NCBI RefSeq assembly: GCF_003144115.1
Contig: NW_020312007.1
Coordinates: 153,898 to 217,897, forward strand
DNA from: Tilletiopsis washingtonensis
Lineage: Eukaryota; Basidiomycota; Exobasidiomycetes; Entylomatales
Length of the DNA: 64,000 nt
Direction of reading: 5' to 3'
Each line of letters begins with the position of its first letter. The first letter of the stretch is position 1. Below are positions 42,839-54,024 of this stretch, piece after piece. The notes below the pieces were generated by a model. It saw only the letters and a program-made list of their open reading frames with translations, had not been told where the DNA came from and ran no database searches. The position numbers and the translations under genes are program-made.

Positions 42839-45218
42839 TCATCCCTCGACGGCCAGCGCGCTGAAGCCGAACCACTCGCGCCCGCCCGCGGTCGCCTGGC
42901 TCTCTTCAGCGGGCAGCCCCTCGCCCGACGAACCTGAGGCCTCCGTCGTGTTGCTGGGCGTGCCGAGCGACAGCTCGCCGAGCCGCGTCGCCACACGGTC
43001 CGCTGCCTCGCGCATGCCGCCCAGATTGCCGGCCGCGGGTCCGCTGCGTATGCTCGAGTCAGCCTGGGCGTCCGAAGCGAGTCTGCAGCAATCACATCTG
43101 CAGTCCTGCCAGGCCACCAACGCAGAACAGCGGAAGCTCTCCGTATTGGACTGCAAGGCGCGGGTCAGCGACGGCTCTGCATTGCCTCGATGTCACTCAC
43201 GGTCTTGCGTCAAGCACGGCAGACCTCCGACCTCGGGAAGGGGATGACGCTGCGCAAAGTCCTTGACGAACGGCAACGACGAGAAGCCAGGTGCAGCACC
43301 AGTCGCAGCGACGATGTAGTCTGGCGTCGCCTGCGAGTGCACTTCGCGGCCGTCGGTCGTGGTGACCAGGTCGAGCGACCAGCGTTGCTGCGTGTTGTCC
43401 CACGAGGCGGTCGAGACCGTCGTGTGCGTGCAGATCTGCAGGGAGCCGGTCGTCTCGAGCTGGCGGATGCGAGCTGCCCAAGGCGGCGTGATCGAGCCGC
43501 CCTTTCGCGCTCCTCGCAGCATCTCGAGCCGCCTGCAGCAGAGGCATCAGCAGAAGAATGAGGAAGCACGAAGCGGACAAAGCAGCTCACTTCGTGGCGT
43601 CCTCCTCTTGCCAGAACTGCATCTTCGAGAGGGCCGAGTAGCGCGCCATCCACTCGAGTCCGACGTCAAACGGCTTGACTGTAATGGTCGTTCAGCAGCG
43701 GCCGAGGGACAATTGCCTAGGCTACTCACCCTTCATGTGGCCTCGCATGATGAGGATGCACTTGTCGAAGCCCTTGCGCAGACCCAGGTCGCAGATTTGC
43801 CTGCAACAGGATCAGCCGCTGTCCTGTGGTGGGCTCTGCCGGTTGCACTCACGCTGAGGTCAGCCCCCCTCCGACGACGAGCAGCGTGCCGCCTCCTCGC
43901 TCCTTGACGTGCGCCGGTGGGAATTTGAACGACGGCGATCCGAGCGCACTGGTGTGCGCCCACCCTTTGCCGGCGCAAGGTTGAGTAGTCGGACGCCGGA
44001 GCCAGGCGGGCAGAGCCGGAGGCCCGCCAGGTCCGAGCGCACACACGACCGCTCGTCCACCGGCTCGGCCACCGCACGCCGTCTCGACGCTGAAGCCCTC
44101 GATGCGCTCGTAGCCGGCGACGTGCAGGTCGCCGTATTGCATCTTCGAGACCTCACCGCGCACCAGAGTGATCGCAGGCGGCTCGGTATCTGTGTCGCTC
44201 TGCACGGGCGCGAGCGTCTCCTTTGCAATCGTCCACTTGCCGTCGAGACCGTAGCGCTCGACGACCTCCTGCTGCACAAAGCTGCGCTCTGTCAGCGAAG
44301 GAAATTGATGGAAATTCCGAAACGTCCACTCACTCGCGGAAGAGCGCCGTGGATGGCGTGTGATAGTCTTGCCGGTCGCGTTCGTTGACCGCCGGTCCGA
44401 TGTCACGGTGCAGACGTTTGTATGCGCTGCTGTTTGCGAGCTTCTTCTTGCGGTGCTTGCTAGCCTCCTTGCCCACACAGCCGCCGATCTCGATCAGGCT
44501 ATAGTCCTTTGCCGGTGCTGCGGGCCCGTCTTCCACGCGCATGTTGCCCGGCAGACCACGCTCGCGACGCTGGGAGCGGCCTCTGGCTTCCGACGGTGCC
44601 GCAATTGCGCTGCGAGGGACGCAGCCGTGCTTCTCGGCGAACGCGACGAGTGCGTCAAGGTCGGAGGGCGCGGGCTGGAACCACATCGGGCTTCGCAGAT
44701 GGCTGATCTCGAATGCAGCAAAGAGCGTGTCCCAGTGCTTCAGCCAGCCGCCGAGGCGGTCGACGACCAAGATACGCATCACGCCCTCGCACTCGCAGTC
44801 GCCGGCCGCCGGCCTCTCCTCATCGTCAGGCGGCCCATTGCCGCCGGCCAGAGCACGCTGCGAGCCGCGGGCCTTGGTGCGCAGCGTGCGGGCCGAGCGG
44901 ATGCCGCCCCGTGAGGCCGAGCTGCGCTTCAGCCAGTGCAGGTGCTGGTGTTCGGCGTCGGTGTACAGCGCAGCTGGACGCTGCTCCAAGATGCGCGAGA
45001 CGAGCGCCAGCGCCGCAGGGCCCTGCACAGGGGTCAGCTGTGGTGCGTTTGCGGACCTGAAGAAAACCCACCGAGCCGATGACGATCAGGTCGAAGAAGG
45101 CGTGCGGCGAGATGGAGACTGGCGCCAGAGGTGGCAGATGCGCTGGCAGCGGCAAGTCGAGCTCGGAGGGCGGCATGATGAGCTGCGACGGAGTGAGTCG
45201 GTGGTGGGCAAGAGGCAT
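42839..45218 (-). CDS. FAD/NAD(P)-binding monooxygenase-like protein, substrate unknown
   Basis: Eight exons in transcript order: 45072-45218, 44334-45022, 43853-44281, 43730-43800, 43591-43678, 43201-43532, 43096-43150, 42839-43043; 671 residues from ATG 45218 (657 if ATG 45176 is used). FAD Rossmann motif DLIVIGSGPAALAL near residue 45; DRLGGWLKHWDTLFAAF and ISHLRSPMWFQP after it; a second dinucleotide motif TLLVVGGGLTSAQ; the ATG-type motif YIVAATGAAPGFSSLP; and the C-terminal FAD-contacting LPLFCVGGLAGLQ. This layout is that of N-hydroxylating or Baeyer-Villiger-type flavoproteins (SidA-like, NAD_binding_9 type). It is in a widely conserved but uncharacterised fungal group, as far as I can tell. 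No signal peptide or transmembrane segment is seen. It diverges from CTF18. Confidence 0.82.
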
Positions 45219-45955
45219 CTTCGAATCGCTCTGAAGCGGGACAAGACCTTCGTGCCGAGCGCGCCCAACTGCCTGACAGCTCGGCTGCGCTTTATGAGCA
45301 GCATCATCGGGGCTGTGTGACCGTGAGGGTGCTCGAAGGGCGCTGCTGGGTCGGAAGCAACGGCGCGGGCGTGTGACCTTCGAGGTGAGGCGCCTGGGGC
45401 GTGACGACCTCACCGGTGACGCCAGATCTAATCGGCGTCGAGGCACGCTTGCGTCAGTCGTAGCCTGCCATCGACCTCGAGATGCACGGCCATATCGAGG
45501 CACACAGCACAGCGAGAGGAAGACATGGCTGTGAGAGCATTAGATGGCTCTGATGGCTCTCTTCACGCGGCAGCCTTGCTGTCTTGCGTGGGTGTCGAGT
45601 GGGGCATCGCGGTTGAGGTGCTCGTCGCGGCGCTTGACGTATGCAGCGTGACGCTCAGCCGCTGCTGCGCTCCATTCCAGGCGGCCAGAGCGAGGGCGAT
45701 GCGTTGGGTGCCCGCGCTCGCCGGCCAGCTTGTCGCTCAGCGAGATCGACGGCGGAGGCAAGATGGATGGGAGCTCGTGGCAAGATGCGCATGCGGCGGG
45801 AGCGAGCGGCGCGGCGGCGCCTCTCCCACGGCACTTTTGCCCGCCGACGCGACGCGTGGCGGGCGCGGGTGTTGCTTGCGGCGCGAGCGCGCCTGTTGGC
45901 CTCTCGCCGCTCCCCTCTGCTCCGCACCATCACGCCGCCTGACCCCGGGCACGCC
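45219..45955. promoter_or_regulatory. Divergent promoter region, FAD protein / CTF18
   Basis: 737 bp between divergent start codons. The frames that cross it on both strands lack motifs. No clear regulatory element is seen. Confidence 0.4.
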
Positions 45956-48900
45956 ATGTCGATCCCTTCCTCACCCCGGCGCATGCGCCTCGACGACGAC
46001 GACATCTTCGGCACCGGCGACGACAGCGCTGCCGCCGAGCTCGGCCTGCTGCCCTCGCCGCCGCTCTCGCAGTCGCCGAGCAAGGCCGCTGTGGTCCTGG
46101 CTGCCAGCAGCGCCTCAGCCTCGCTCCTCCCGAGCGGCGCATCGCCGCGTTTAAGCGCCACGCCCGCTCTGGGTGCTCGCGACATCAACGCCATCGATGC
46201 GCTCAACGCCTTTGGCCGCTCGCCGACGCCGCCGCGAGCTCCGGCGCCCGCCGATGACGAGGAGGCGGCCATGCTCGCAGAGGCCGAGGCGATGGACGAG
46301 GAGCCTGCGCCAGCTCCGAGGCCCTCTGAACGCCGGCTGGACCTGCACGAAGTCGGCATGGAGGAGGAGGACGATGGCTACGACTTTGACCCTGACGCCG
46401 ACTTGGCTCTGGCCGAGGCTGAGGAGGAGCAGCCGCCGTCAGACGTCGAGGAGGAGTACGTGGAGCAGGGCGTGACGCGTCCTGAGCTCGTCTACCACAT
46501 CGACGATGACGTGCAGGTGGTGCGTGCTAGTGCCAGAACGGCCAGCGCTGCAGCAGGGCCGTCAAGCGCCCGCCTCGATGCGCACGACGACAGACCCGCG
46601 CAAGCCTCGGTCGCGAAGGCAGTGCCGGTTCCACGAAGTGCTCCTGTGGCTGTGGCCCAGCCCGTGCGCGCCAGAGATCCACTGCTGGGCATTGGAGGCA
46701 TCCCTAAGTACATCCCGGCGGGCACGTGGGGCGCGACGACGATGGATGGCAACACGGTGCGGTTCGAGCGCCGAAAGCGCATGCGAGGCTGGCACGTGAG
46801 TGACGCTCTGCGCTCGCCAGGGCCTCTCCGCTGATTCTTTGCACAGGCTGCTCCGCCGCACTACGGCCTCGGCACCACTGGGCTCCTGGCAAAGCCCGCC
46901 TATCAGGTCATGCAAGCAGCCGAGGCGCTCGCAGCTACGGCAGTCGCGGACAATGCCGACCGTGCCGAGTCGCGCAAGGCACGAGCCGTCACGGACGTGA
47001 AGCTCTCGGCCGCCGCGCAGAAGCAGAAGATGGGCGTCTGGGTCGAGCGCTACCGCCCGACGCGCTTTACCGAGCTGCTCGGCGAGGACCGCGTGCACCG
47101 CGACGTGCTCTCGTGGCTCAAGAGCTGGGACCCGTGCGTCTTCAAACGCAAGGCACGCAAGCGGCCGCGCGACGAGCCTGCTGCCCAGGCCGCCGCGGGC
47201 CCGAGCCGCTTTGGCGACGACTCTGGTCCGATGCCCTACTACGATGCGTGGGATCGACCAGAGCAGCGCGTGCTTCTTCTCTCCGGCCCGCCCGGCCTCG
47301 GCAAGACCACCCTTGCCCACGTCGTAGCGGCAACATGTGGGTACGCAGTGCACGAGCTCAACGCGTCCGATGCGCGCACAGCCGGCGCTGTGGAGGATCG
47401 CGTGCGCGTCGCGCTGGAGAGCACCGCCATTGGCGAGGTGCGGCCAACGTGCGTGGTCATCGATGAGATTGACGGTGCGACGGGCGGCACTGCCGAGGGC
47501 CAGGGCTTCATCAAGAGTCTTGTGCGCCTCATCGAGATGGGCAAGGGTAACTCGGGCGGCAAGGGCAAGGGCGGCCGCAAGAAGAAGAAGAACCGTGCCC
47601 TGCTGCGGCCGATCATTTGCATCTGCAACGACCTGTGAGTGTGATGGAGGCAAAGTGGGCGAACCGTGCTGACGCTTCTTTACAGCTACGCGCCTGCGCT
47701 GCGCCCTCTGCGCGCCATCGCCCGCTTGGTGCGCCTGCCCAAGCCGACGACCAACCACCTCGTGCCGCGTCTTCGCGCCATCTGCGAGAAGGAGTCGCTG
47801 GCGACGGACACGCGCAGCCTCACGCTGCTCGCCGAGCTGACATCTTGCGACGTGCGCTCCTGCCTCAATGCTCTGCAGATGGCACGCGCTCGGGGCCCGA
47901 CTCTGGTGCCGTCGATGGTGCGTGACCGCGACGGCAACGGCTTGGGCATCAAGGACGGGAGCACCAACACGCAGCGCGTCTTTGAGCTCCTCTTCCGCAC
48001 GCCTTCGCCGAAGGAGCGCGCACGAGGCTCTGCGCCGCGCGACGGCCACGAGATGATGGCGCGCATCACGCACGAGGTGGTGTCCAGCGGCGAGCACGAG
48101 CGGCTGCTGCACGGCTGCTTCGAGCACTATCCGCTGCTGCGGCCGCAGGACGACGGCTGGTGGCGCTACAGCAAGATGCACGACTGGATCGTCTGGGGCG
48201 AGCAGCTCAGCGACAAGGGCTGGGAGCTCGGCACGACGGAGCTCATGCAGTACTCGGCGTGGAGCTTCGTGCCGTGGCACTTCCTGTTCGCCAACACCGT
48301 CAACGAGATGCCAGCATACCCGCGTGCGGACTACGAGGTAGGTGCTGGCGAGGTCGCGCTCGCATCAGGCGTATGCTCACAGACTATGTTTCACAGGCGA
48401 AGCTGAAGCGCACTGCTTTCGAAGAGGTTGCGGCTGAGCTGCACACTGCGATTCCGACAGGCCTGCGCGTCCTGTTCAGCAAGGAGTCCATCGTCACTGA
48501 GCTGGGCCCCAGTCTGATGCGCATGCTCAGCCCGGACCTGCGACCAGTGAGTAGTCCTGTGGCTACGCCTGGACCGGCGCTTACATGCAACGCAGGTCAA
48601 CTCGCAAGTGACGCGTCCCGACGAGCGCATCACGCTCGCTGCCGTCGTGCAGATCATGCTGGGCCTCAACCTCAACTTCGTGCAAGACCGCGCCGAAGAG
48701 GGCCAGCTCATCTACCGTCTTGAGCCGGCGCTCGATGCCTTTGTGCAGTACGAGGGCAAGCGCTCGACTACTGTCGGACCGGCGCGCTTTGCCGTGCGCC
48801 AGATGATCGCGCGCGAGATGGAGTCGGCCAAGCTGCGCATGAAGGTCGTTGGTGCAGACGCGGTCGGTGCGTGAATGCGCCAGCATCCTTCCCGCCTCGA

Positions 48901-49273
48901 TACTGACTCCAGATGCACAGACGAGCACGGCAACCCGCTCGAGTACAAGGAGCTGGCCGCGCGGGCAGCAGCGGGCGCCATTGCCGCGTACACGCGCTCC
49001 GGTCCCCAGCCTGCCGCTGCGGTACCGCAGAAGGCTGCGCTCGACTTCTTCGGCCGGGTCGTGGTGCCGAAGCTGCCGAAGGAGAAGCTCAAGAGCGTCG
49101 AGGGCGATGCCGAGGCCATCCGGGCTGCCGAGATCGAGGCGGAGAAGGAGAAGGCGGAGGCTGCGCGCCTGGCACCGCCGCTTCCCAGTCTGCTGATGGA
49201 ACGGCGAGCCGCCAAGCTGGCCGCGAGTGCTGCGAGCAACCCGCACATCAAGAGGCAGAAGGTGGCCTCGTAG
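45956..49273 (+). CDS. CTF18: Alternative clamp-loader subunit CTF18 (Chl12)
   Basis: Six exons: 45956-46795, 46847-47634, 47686-48337, 48397-48546, 48596-48866, 48921-49273; 1,017 residues. The protein is the large subunit of Ctf18-RFC, which loads PCNA for leading-strand synthesis, sister-chromatid cohesion and the replication checkpoint. A disordered acidic N-terminus (about 1-330) precedes WVERYRPTRFTELLGEDRVH (RFC box), Walker A LLSGPPGLGKTTLAH at about 426-434, NASDAR, Walker B CVVIDEIDGA, a Lys-rich insertion (GKGKGGRKKKKNR), and ICNDLYAPALRPLR with the arginine-finger region. The C-terminal domain ends in PHIKRQKVAS and has DFFGRVV, the conserved motif that binds Dcc1/Ctf8. Exon 6 acceptor is set at 48918-48920 because it keeps frame; an AG 10 nt earlier would not. 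Confidence 0.94.
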
Positions 49274-50530
49274 GCTCATAAATGGCAATGAGATGCTTAG
49301 CCGAAGCCCGTGTCGAGCAGACACCCAGCTGTGAGGAGACGGTGCGGCACGCGATTGCAGGGAAGATGGGCACCGGCCCTCGGAGTGTGAGCGTCGGGTA
49401 TTCGTGGCCGTGTCTGTACCTCGCATTTGAGCGTCGAAGAGCACACGGCCTTCCGAGGCGTCATGAAGCCCTTCCCGCGTCAGGCCTATCCCTCGCTACC
49501 ATGGCGGCCCGCCGCAGCGTCGGAGGCGTGCATGCCGAGCGCCGCGGCGGGCGCCGTTGGAGGTTCCGCCAACGGGCCGTGCCGCGCAGCCCTCCGAGGC
49601 CGCCGAGTCGGGCAAGTCTGCCGAAGCTGCGGTGCTGTGCCGAAGCTGCGGTGCTGTGTGTGCCTGAAGTGTCGACGGAGAGTGCCGTGCCTGTTCGTCA
49701 CAGCGAAGGGATCTCTCCCGCAGCAGCACATCTGCCCTCTGATGGTGCCGTGCGAGGAAGCGCGGCCTGATGAGGTCCTGTGATCTCTGGGCGCGATGAT
49801 GAGGCGGCAGAGGCACGAGATGCCCGTGATAGCCGCAAGCGCTTCCGTGCATAGATAGAAGGGCCGGCACTGGAGCGAAATAGGAGGAGCGCCGAAGTGG
49901 TGAGGATGACGAAGCTGCCCCGCGTCTCCTTGGCCACGGACGGAGCCGCAGCCTCGAGACCTGTTATCTGCCTCGCGTCTGAGCAAAGACGCCGAATGCT
50001 GGCATCAGTCCCTCAGAAGGACTGATCTGGGTATTCTGGGCTATTCAGAGAGCTCCTGTCTGGGGCGCACGGCCGCGTGGTGACGACAAGATGAGGGCCG
50101 AGGCCGGCGAGATGAGGCCGCCGCGCGTGCTTCGATGCTGCAGGCGCGCCGTTGCCGGCGTCGGTGCGGGCACTTCACGCAGACTTGCCACTTTGGGTGC
50201 CCCGGGGCCTCGACGACAGGAGTGTGCCGCACCCAACGGCTATTTGCGGATGAGACACGCGGCCGCCGGCGCTCCGGCGCTGTGGTGGGGTCTGACGCTG
50301 CGCTGAGCAGCGGGGCTCCACCTCGCCGAGCGCCCTCGGGCCCGCCGCTCCGAGGGCCGCTGACGCGCGCGCGGGGCACCTCTCTGGTGTTGCTTCTCGC
50401 GCGCCGCCGGAGGCCCCAGGAGCTTGCCTCCCACCACAGCCCCGCTCTTTGCACATCGACTACAAAAGCAGCGTCTCTCTGCCAGTCCGCACATTGCTCT
50501 ACATCTCTAGCTACCTCCAAAGCCCCAAGC
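49274..50530. other. Intergenic spacer CTF18 / KRE9-like gene
   Basis: 1,257 bp. Frames of 118-166 codons occur on both strands; one on + (49427-49783) has a cysteine-rich piece (CRSCGAVPKLRCCVCLKC) partly made by a 19-bp tandem duplication at 49620-49657. I do not accept it as a gene. A TACAAAAG sequence about 70 bp upstream of the KRE9-like start (near 50461) could serve as a TATA-like element for that gene. Confidence 0.45.
49620..49657. repeat. Perfect 19-bp tandem duplication
   Basis: The unit GCCGAAGCTGCGGTGCTGT occurs twice head to tail (49620-49638 and 49639-49657) in the spacer downstream of CTF18. Nineteen is not a multiple of three, so if this stretch were coding it would shift frame. 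Confidence 0.95.
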
Positions 50531-51140
50531 ATGCGCTTCGCACTGCCGACGCTGCTCGCCGCGCTCAGCGCCGTCCTCACCGCGGCCGCGCCCGCACCCG
50601 AGTTCTCCCTCGGCTCCAACGAGGGCATCCTGCCGGAGCTCGAGAAACGCAGCAGCGAGGCTCTGGTCGAGCGCATCGTCTACAACCCGCCCATCATCTA
50701 TCCCACCGAGAACACCGTCTGGCTCGCGGGCGGCACGCACCGCGTCGAATGGTCGCTGTCCGGCATGCCTGCTGTGCTGCGCACCTACTCGGGCGTGCTC
50801 AAGCTGGGCTGGACATCGGATGAGACTGGGCTGGACGAGCATCTAAGTGAGTGATGCCGCACCGTGGGCCGCAGCGGATCCAGGCGCTCACGCAGCGCCA
50901 AACAGCCACTACGCTGGCCGAGGGCTTCCCGCTGGGCAAGGGCATCGTCCGCTTCGAGCTGCCAGACGACCTGCCAAGCCGCGACAACTACATGTAGGTC
51001 GACGTGCTCCTTGCTTTGGCAGCCTCGCATCTCACGCCCGTCTCCACAGCGTCGTGCTCTTCGGCGACTCAGGCAACGCTAGCCCGCGCTTCACCATCCT
51101 GAATCTGCCCGTCAAGGCATCCGCCGCCGCTGCGGTCTGA
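50531..51140 (+). CDS. Small secreted KRE9/KNH1-like (Ig-like fold) protein
   Basis: Three exons, 50531-50846, 50906-50993 and 51050-51140, encode 164 residues. A signal peptide (MRFALPTLLAALSAVLTAAAPAPE, hydrophobic core with Ala cleavage site near 20) is followed by a short propeptide ending in a dibasic Kex2-type site (LPELEKR, about residue 40). The body matches the fungal Kre9-N beta-sandwich pattern: NPPIIYPTENTVWLAGGTHRVEW, KLGWTSDETGLDEHL, LAEGFPLGKGIVRFELP and the end YIVVLFGDSGNASPRFTI. Such proteins are secreted or cell-wall associated. No GPI signal or Ser/Thr-rich stalk is present, unlike many longer relatives, so it is probably soluble. The acceptor at 50905 was chosen because only it restores the conserved frame. 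Confidence 0.86.
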
Positions 51141-51309
51141 GCGGTGCTTCCTTCCGACGATCTGCTTCCACTGCGAATGGTGACGGGCCTCTTTATTCCC
51201 ATGTTCCGTGATGTGATTCCTATAATGTGCGCTCCTGCGCGACCCCTCCGTTACCTCTGTGCCCGTGGCGAATGATAATCATGATGCGAGTCAGCTATCC
51301 GGGTGACGG

Positions 51310-53052
51310 TCATCGCTCGTCGAGCGGATTGGCGCGGATGGCCAGGAACGAGTCGCAGCCGTGCGGCCAGATGGAGACGATGTCGAGGCTGCCGCGTCCG
51401 TGCTGTGCGTAGATGCTAATAGCGAGCGTGAGCCTCGGCGTACATCTAGACGGCACCGCGCTGCTCACCGGCTCATCGGCAGACCATAGCCCAAGCCAGC
51501 CAGGGTGCCCATGCCGCCGCCGACTCCCGGTCCCTGGCCCATCTGAGCAAGCACGTCGCCTCCGCCCGCCATGCCGCCCATCTGCTGCAGCGCGTACGGA
51601 CCGTCGTCGCCATCGACTGCTGCGTTCGCAGCCGCCTCGTCGAACGACGCAGTGGTGAAGGTGTATTGGAAGACCTTGGGGAAGTTTTCTGACGAGCGAA
51701 CAGGTCAGCAAGCCGCGATGATGGCTCCGCGCGCCAGCACGCACGAGGACTGATGCCGCCGCCCTCGTCGCGGATCCGCATGGTCAGGTGTTTCCGCGAG
51801 CGCGCGATGGTGATGCGCACCGGCGGCACATCACCGCCGGCACGGCCGTGCTTCTCAGCAGTGGCACGGTAGCTGTTCTTGAGCAGCTCGGTCACCGTGT
51901 ACGTCTGCACGTCGTCACTGCGTCAGCGCCACTTCGCCTGCTTTGACTGAAGCGACTCACAAGGTGGCTTGCGACGCCAACGAATGTGCTCTTCGTATCT
52001 CCCTCTAGGATCAACTCCGGCGCACAGCCGAGCGAGCTCTCGCAGAGCTGGCCCACAAAGTCGGCGCAGCCCTGCACGAGCTGCGCGGCAGAGAGACAGG
52101 TGTCGATGATGCCGACGCTTGTCTTCGACGCGGGACCGGCAGTGTGCGAGGCAGAGAGTGCCAAGTGCTGCTCGGCAATGAGGCGAATGCCTGCGGTCGA
52201 GGAACTCAGGAGCTGCAAAGCGTAATCAAGTCCCGGCACTACTCACCGATACGAGAGTGAATCGCGCCGTCCAGGAAGGCTGAGATCGCCGCTGGTGACA
52301 TGTAGCGCTTGCACTCCAGGAAGCCTGCGGCGAGCATCAGTCTCCGCTGCCGTTCGCGAAGTGCCCACCCTTCACCGATTGTTGCGCACTCATGACTCAC
52401 CGCGCGCCAACGTCGGGATGTTCTCAGCATGGTCCTGCACCATCGCCTCGAGCGCACGCGTGAAGCGCTCATTGTCTGCGTCGTCTGCGATGCGCGGCAG
52501 GCTGGCAATGGCCTGGAAGCTGCCGGCGTAGAGGCGCGCGACGGCCTGGATGTGCGGGTTGCTGCCAACGATGAACGGCAGCTCGCGGAAGGCGGCGACA
52601 CGGCGGGCCAGGCGCAGCGGCAGCTCGCCGGCAGTGAATCGGGCAGATTGGAGGATGTGGGCGCGCGAAGGCGTGCTACCCGGCGAGCCGCCGAGCGCCA
52701 GCAGCGAGCGCAGCGTCAGCGACGTCGGCGGACGTGCCAGGTGCGCCGAGAGCAGCGCGGCGTCGGCACCGAATGTGGAGAGCAGCGCGCCGGGCGAGTC
52801 GACGTCGGCGTCATACAGCGGCGACGCTGAGCGCGATGTCGATGAGCTAGCCTCGGGCACGGGCGCCGACGTGAAGGGCTCTGGCGGCGGGTAGTACGAC
52901 GAGACGCGCGCAGAGGTGCGCAGCGCTCGCCGTGCCGGTGCGGCATGCGGAGTGGAGGAGCTGGCAGTGCCGACGGCGCCAGCACTGCTGGTGCTTGAGC
53001 GCACCGCAGCGGCGCGCAGAGGCGCCAGGAGCGGGCGGGCTGAAGGGCGCAT
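51310..53052 (-). CDS. Mitochondrial pyruvate/branched-chain alpha-keto acid dehydrogenase kinase
   Basis: Six exons in transcript order: 52401-53052, 52247-52324, 51961-52190, 51745-51904, 51469-51688, 51310-51415; 481 residues. The N-terminus (MRPSARPLLAPLRAAAVRSS) is a likely mitochondrial presequence. The four-helix domain includes LPLRLARRVAAFRELPFIVG. The GHKL ATPase part has the N box TYTVTELLKNSYRAT, the G1 box RIRDEGGGISP, NFPKVFQYTFTTA (ATP-lid start) and the G2 box LAGLGYGLPMSRIYA. The family phosphorylates and inactivates E1alpha of pyruvate or branched-chain keto acid dehydrogenase in the matrix; yeast homologues are Pkp1 and Pkp2, and I cannot choose between them. A Gly/Met/Gln-rich insertion of about 30 extra residues lies in the ATP lid. 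It shares only 180 bp with DPM3. Confidence 0.9.
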
Positions 53053-53232
53053 GGCGGGCCGCACGAGGGTGATGTGGAGATGCACACAGCGCCGCACGAG
53101 GAGAAGCGCGCCGAGCGAGGAGCGCGGTTGGCGTGCACGGGCGCGCCGCCGCGGCTGATCTCGCGCGCTCTCGCAACGCCCGCGCTTCTCTTCACTCCAC
53201 CATCACCCGTCGCTACCTCTCAGGACTCCAGC
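53053..53232. promoter_or_regulatory. Very short divergent promoter, mitochondrial kinase / DPM3
   Basis: 180 bp between two divergent start codons, the shortest divergent spacer in the window. It must contain both 5' UTRs and both core promoters. No TATA box is seen. Confidence 0.55.
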
Positions 53233-53725
53233 ATGACCCGCGCCACACGCTTCGCCACGGCCATCGCGGCCTTTGGCCTCGTGTACGTGCTGCTGCTGCT
53301 GCACATCATGCCGCTGCCGTGGCTCGGGACAGAGGTGCGGGATCAGATCCTGCCTACAGTGAGTGCAGCGGACAGATAAGAGAGTGCGGCGATGCGCTTC
53401 TGGCGGGCTGTACACTGCGCAGCCTCTGCGTGATAGCTCCGTCAGTAGGCTCACCATCTCTTCTCGCAGCTGCCGTGGTGGGCGCTCGTCGCGACCGGCT
53501 CGTGGCTGCTGGGCAACGTGGGCTGGGGCCTCTGGAACTTCAACGACGTGCCCGAGGCGTACCAGGAGCTGATGGGGGTGAGTACACTTGCCGGCAATGT
53601 GGCATAGGCGGCCTTCCGGCCCATCTCCCGCCAGCCGTGAAGGCTGCTCGTGCTAACCTGCTCTGGTTGAGCAGGACATCAAGGACGCGAAGGAGTATCT
53701 GGCGAGCAAGGGCGTGGACATATGA
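53233..53725 (+). CDS. DPM3: Dolichol-phosphate mannosyltransferase subunit 3
   Basis: Three exons, 53233-53358, 53470-53577 and 53675-53725, give 94 residues, matching the family size. Two hydrophobic spans (FATAIAAFGLVYVLLLLHI and LPWWALVATGSWLLGNVGWG) are followed by the cytosolic tail (FNDVPEAYQELMGDIKDAKEYL) that anchors the catalytic Dpm1. The complex makes dolichol-phosphate mannose at the ER for N-glycans, O-mannosylation and GPI anchors. Presence of DPM3 implies the three-subunit (human/S. pombe type) synthase and not the single-subunit S. cerevisiae type. It diverges from the mitochondrial kinase. Confidence 0.93.
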
Positions 53726-54024
53726 GGGCTGTGTGCGCCAAATTGCATATGTCACGCCAAATGAGAGACGGCTGGCTCGACAAGCCGGCAGCTGCTGCAG
53801 CGAGGTGCCATGCTCGCCAGGCGAGATGAAGAGTTGGCGAGGCGACGTGCGCAGCACCGGTATAGGCCAGAGCTCAGGAGGTGAGCCGCAGCGGCGTGGG
53901 AGCGAGGGCAGCACTTTCGCCCTGTTGGCGCCGTATGTGTCTCAGTGAGAGGAGGGCGGGTCGGAGCGAGCGAGCCTGGTACCTCTCTCGTCGCAACCAC
54001 CATCAACCCCACGACCGCGGCAAG

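Noticed and set aside
46562-48280. 572-codon minus-strand frame antisense to CTF18
   Set aside because: A shadow of the GC-rich CTF18 coding strand; motifs (Walker A and B) are on the plus strand.
49427-49783. Cysteine-rich 118-codon frame
   Set aside because: The Cys-rich piece is partly produced by a 19-bp tandem duplication, and there is no other support for a gene.
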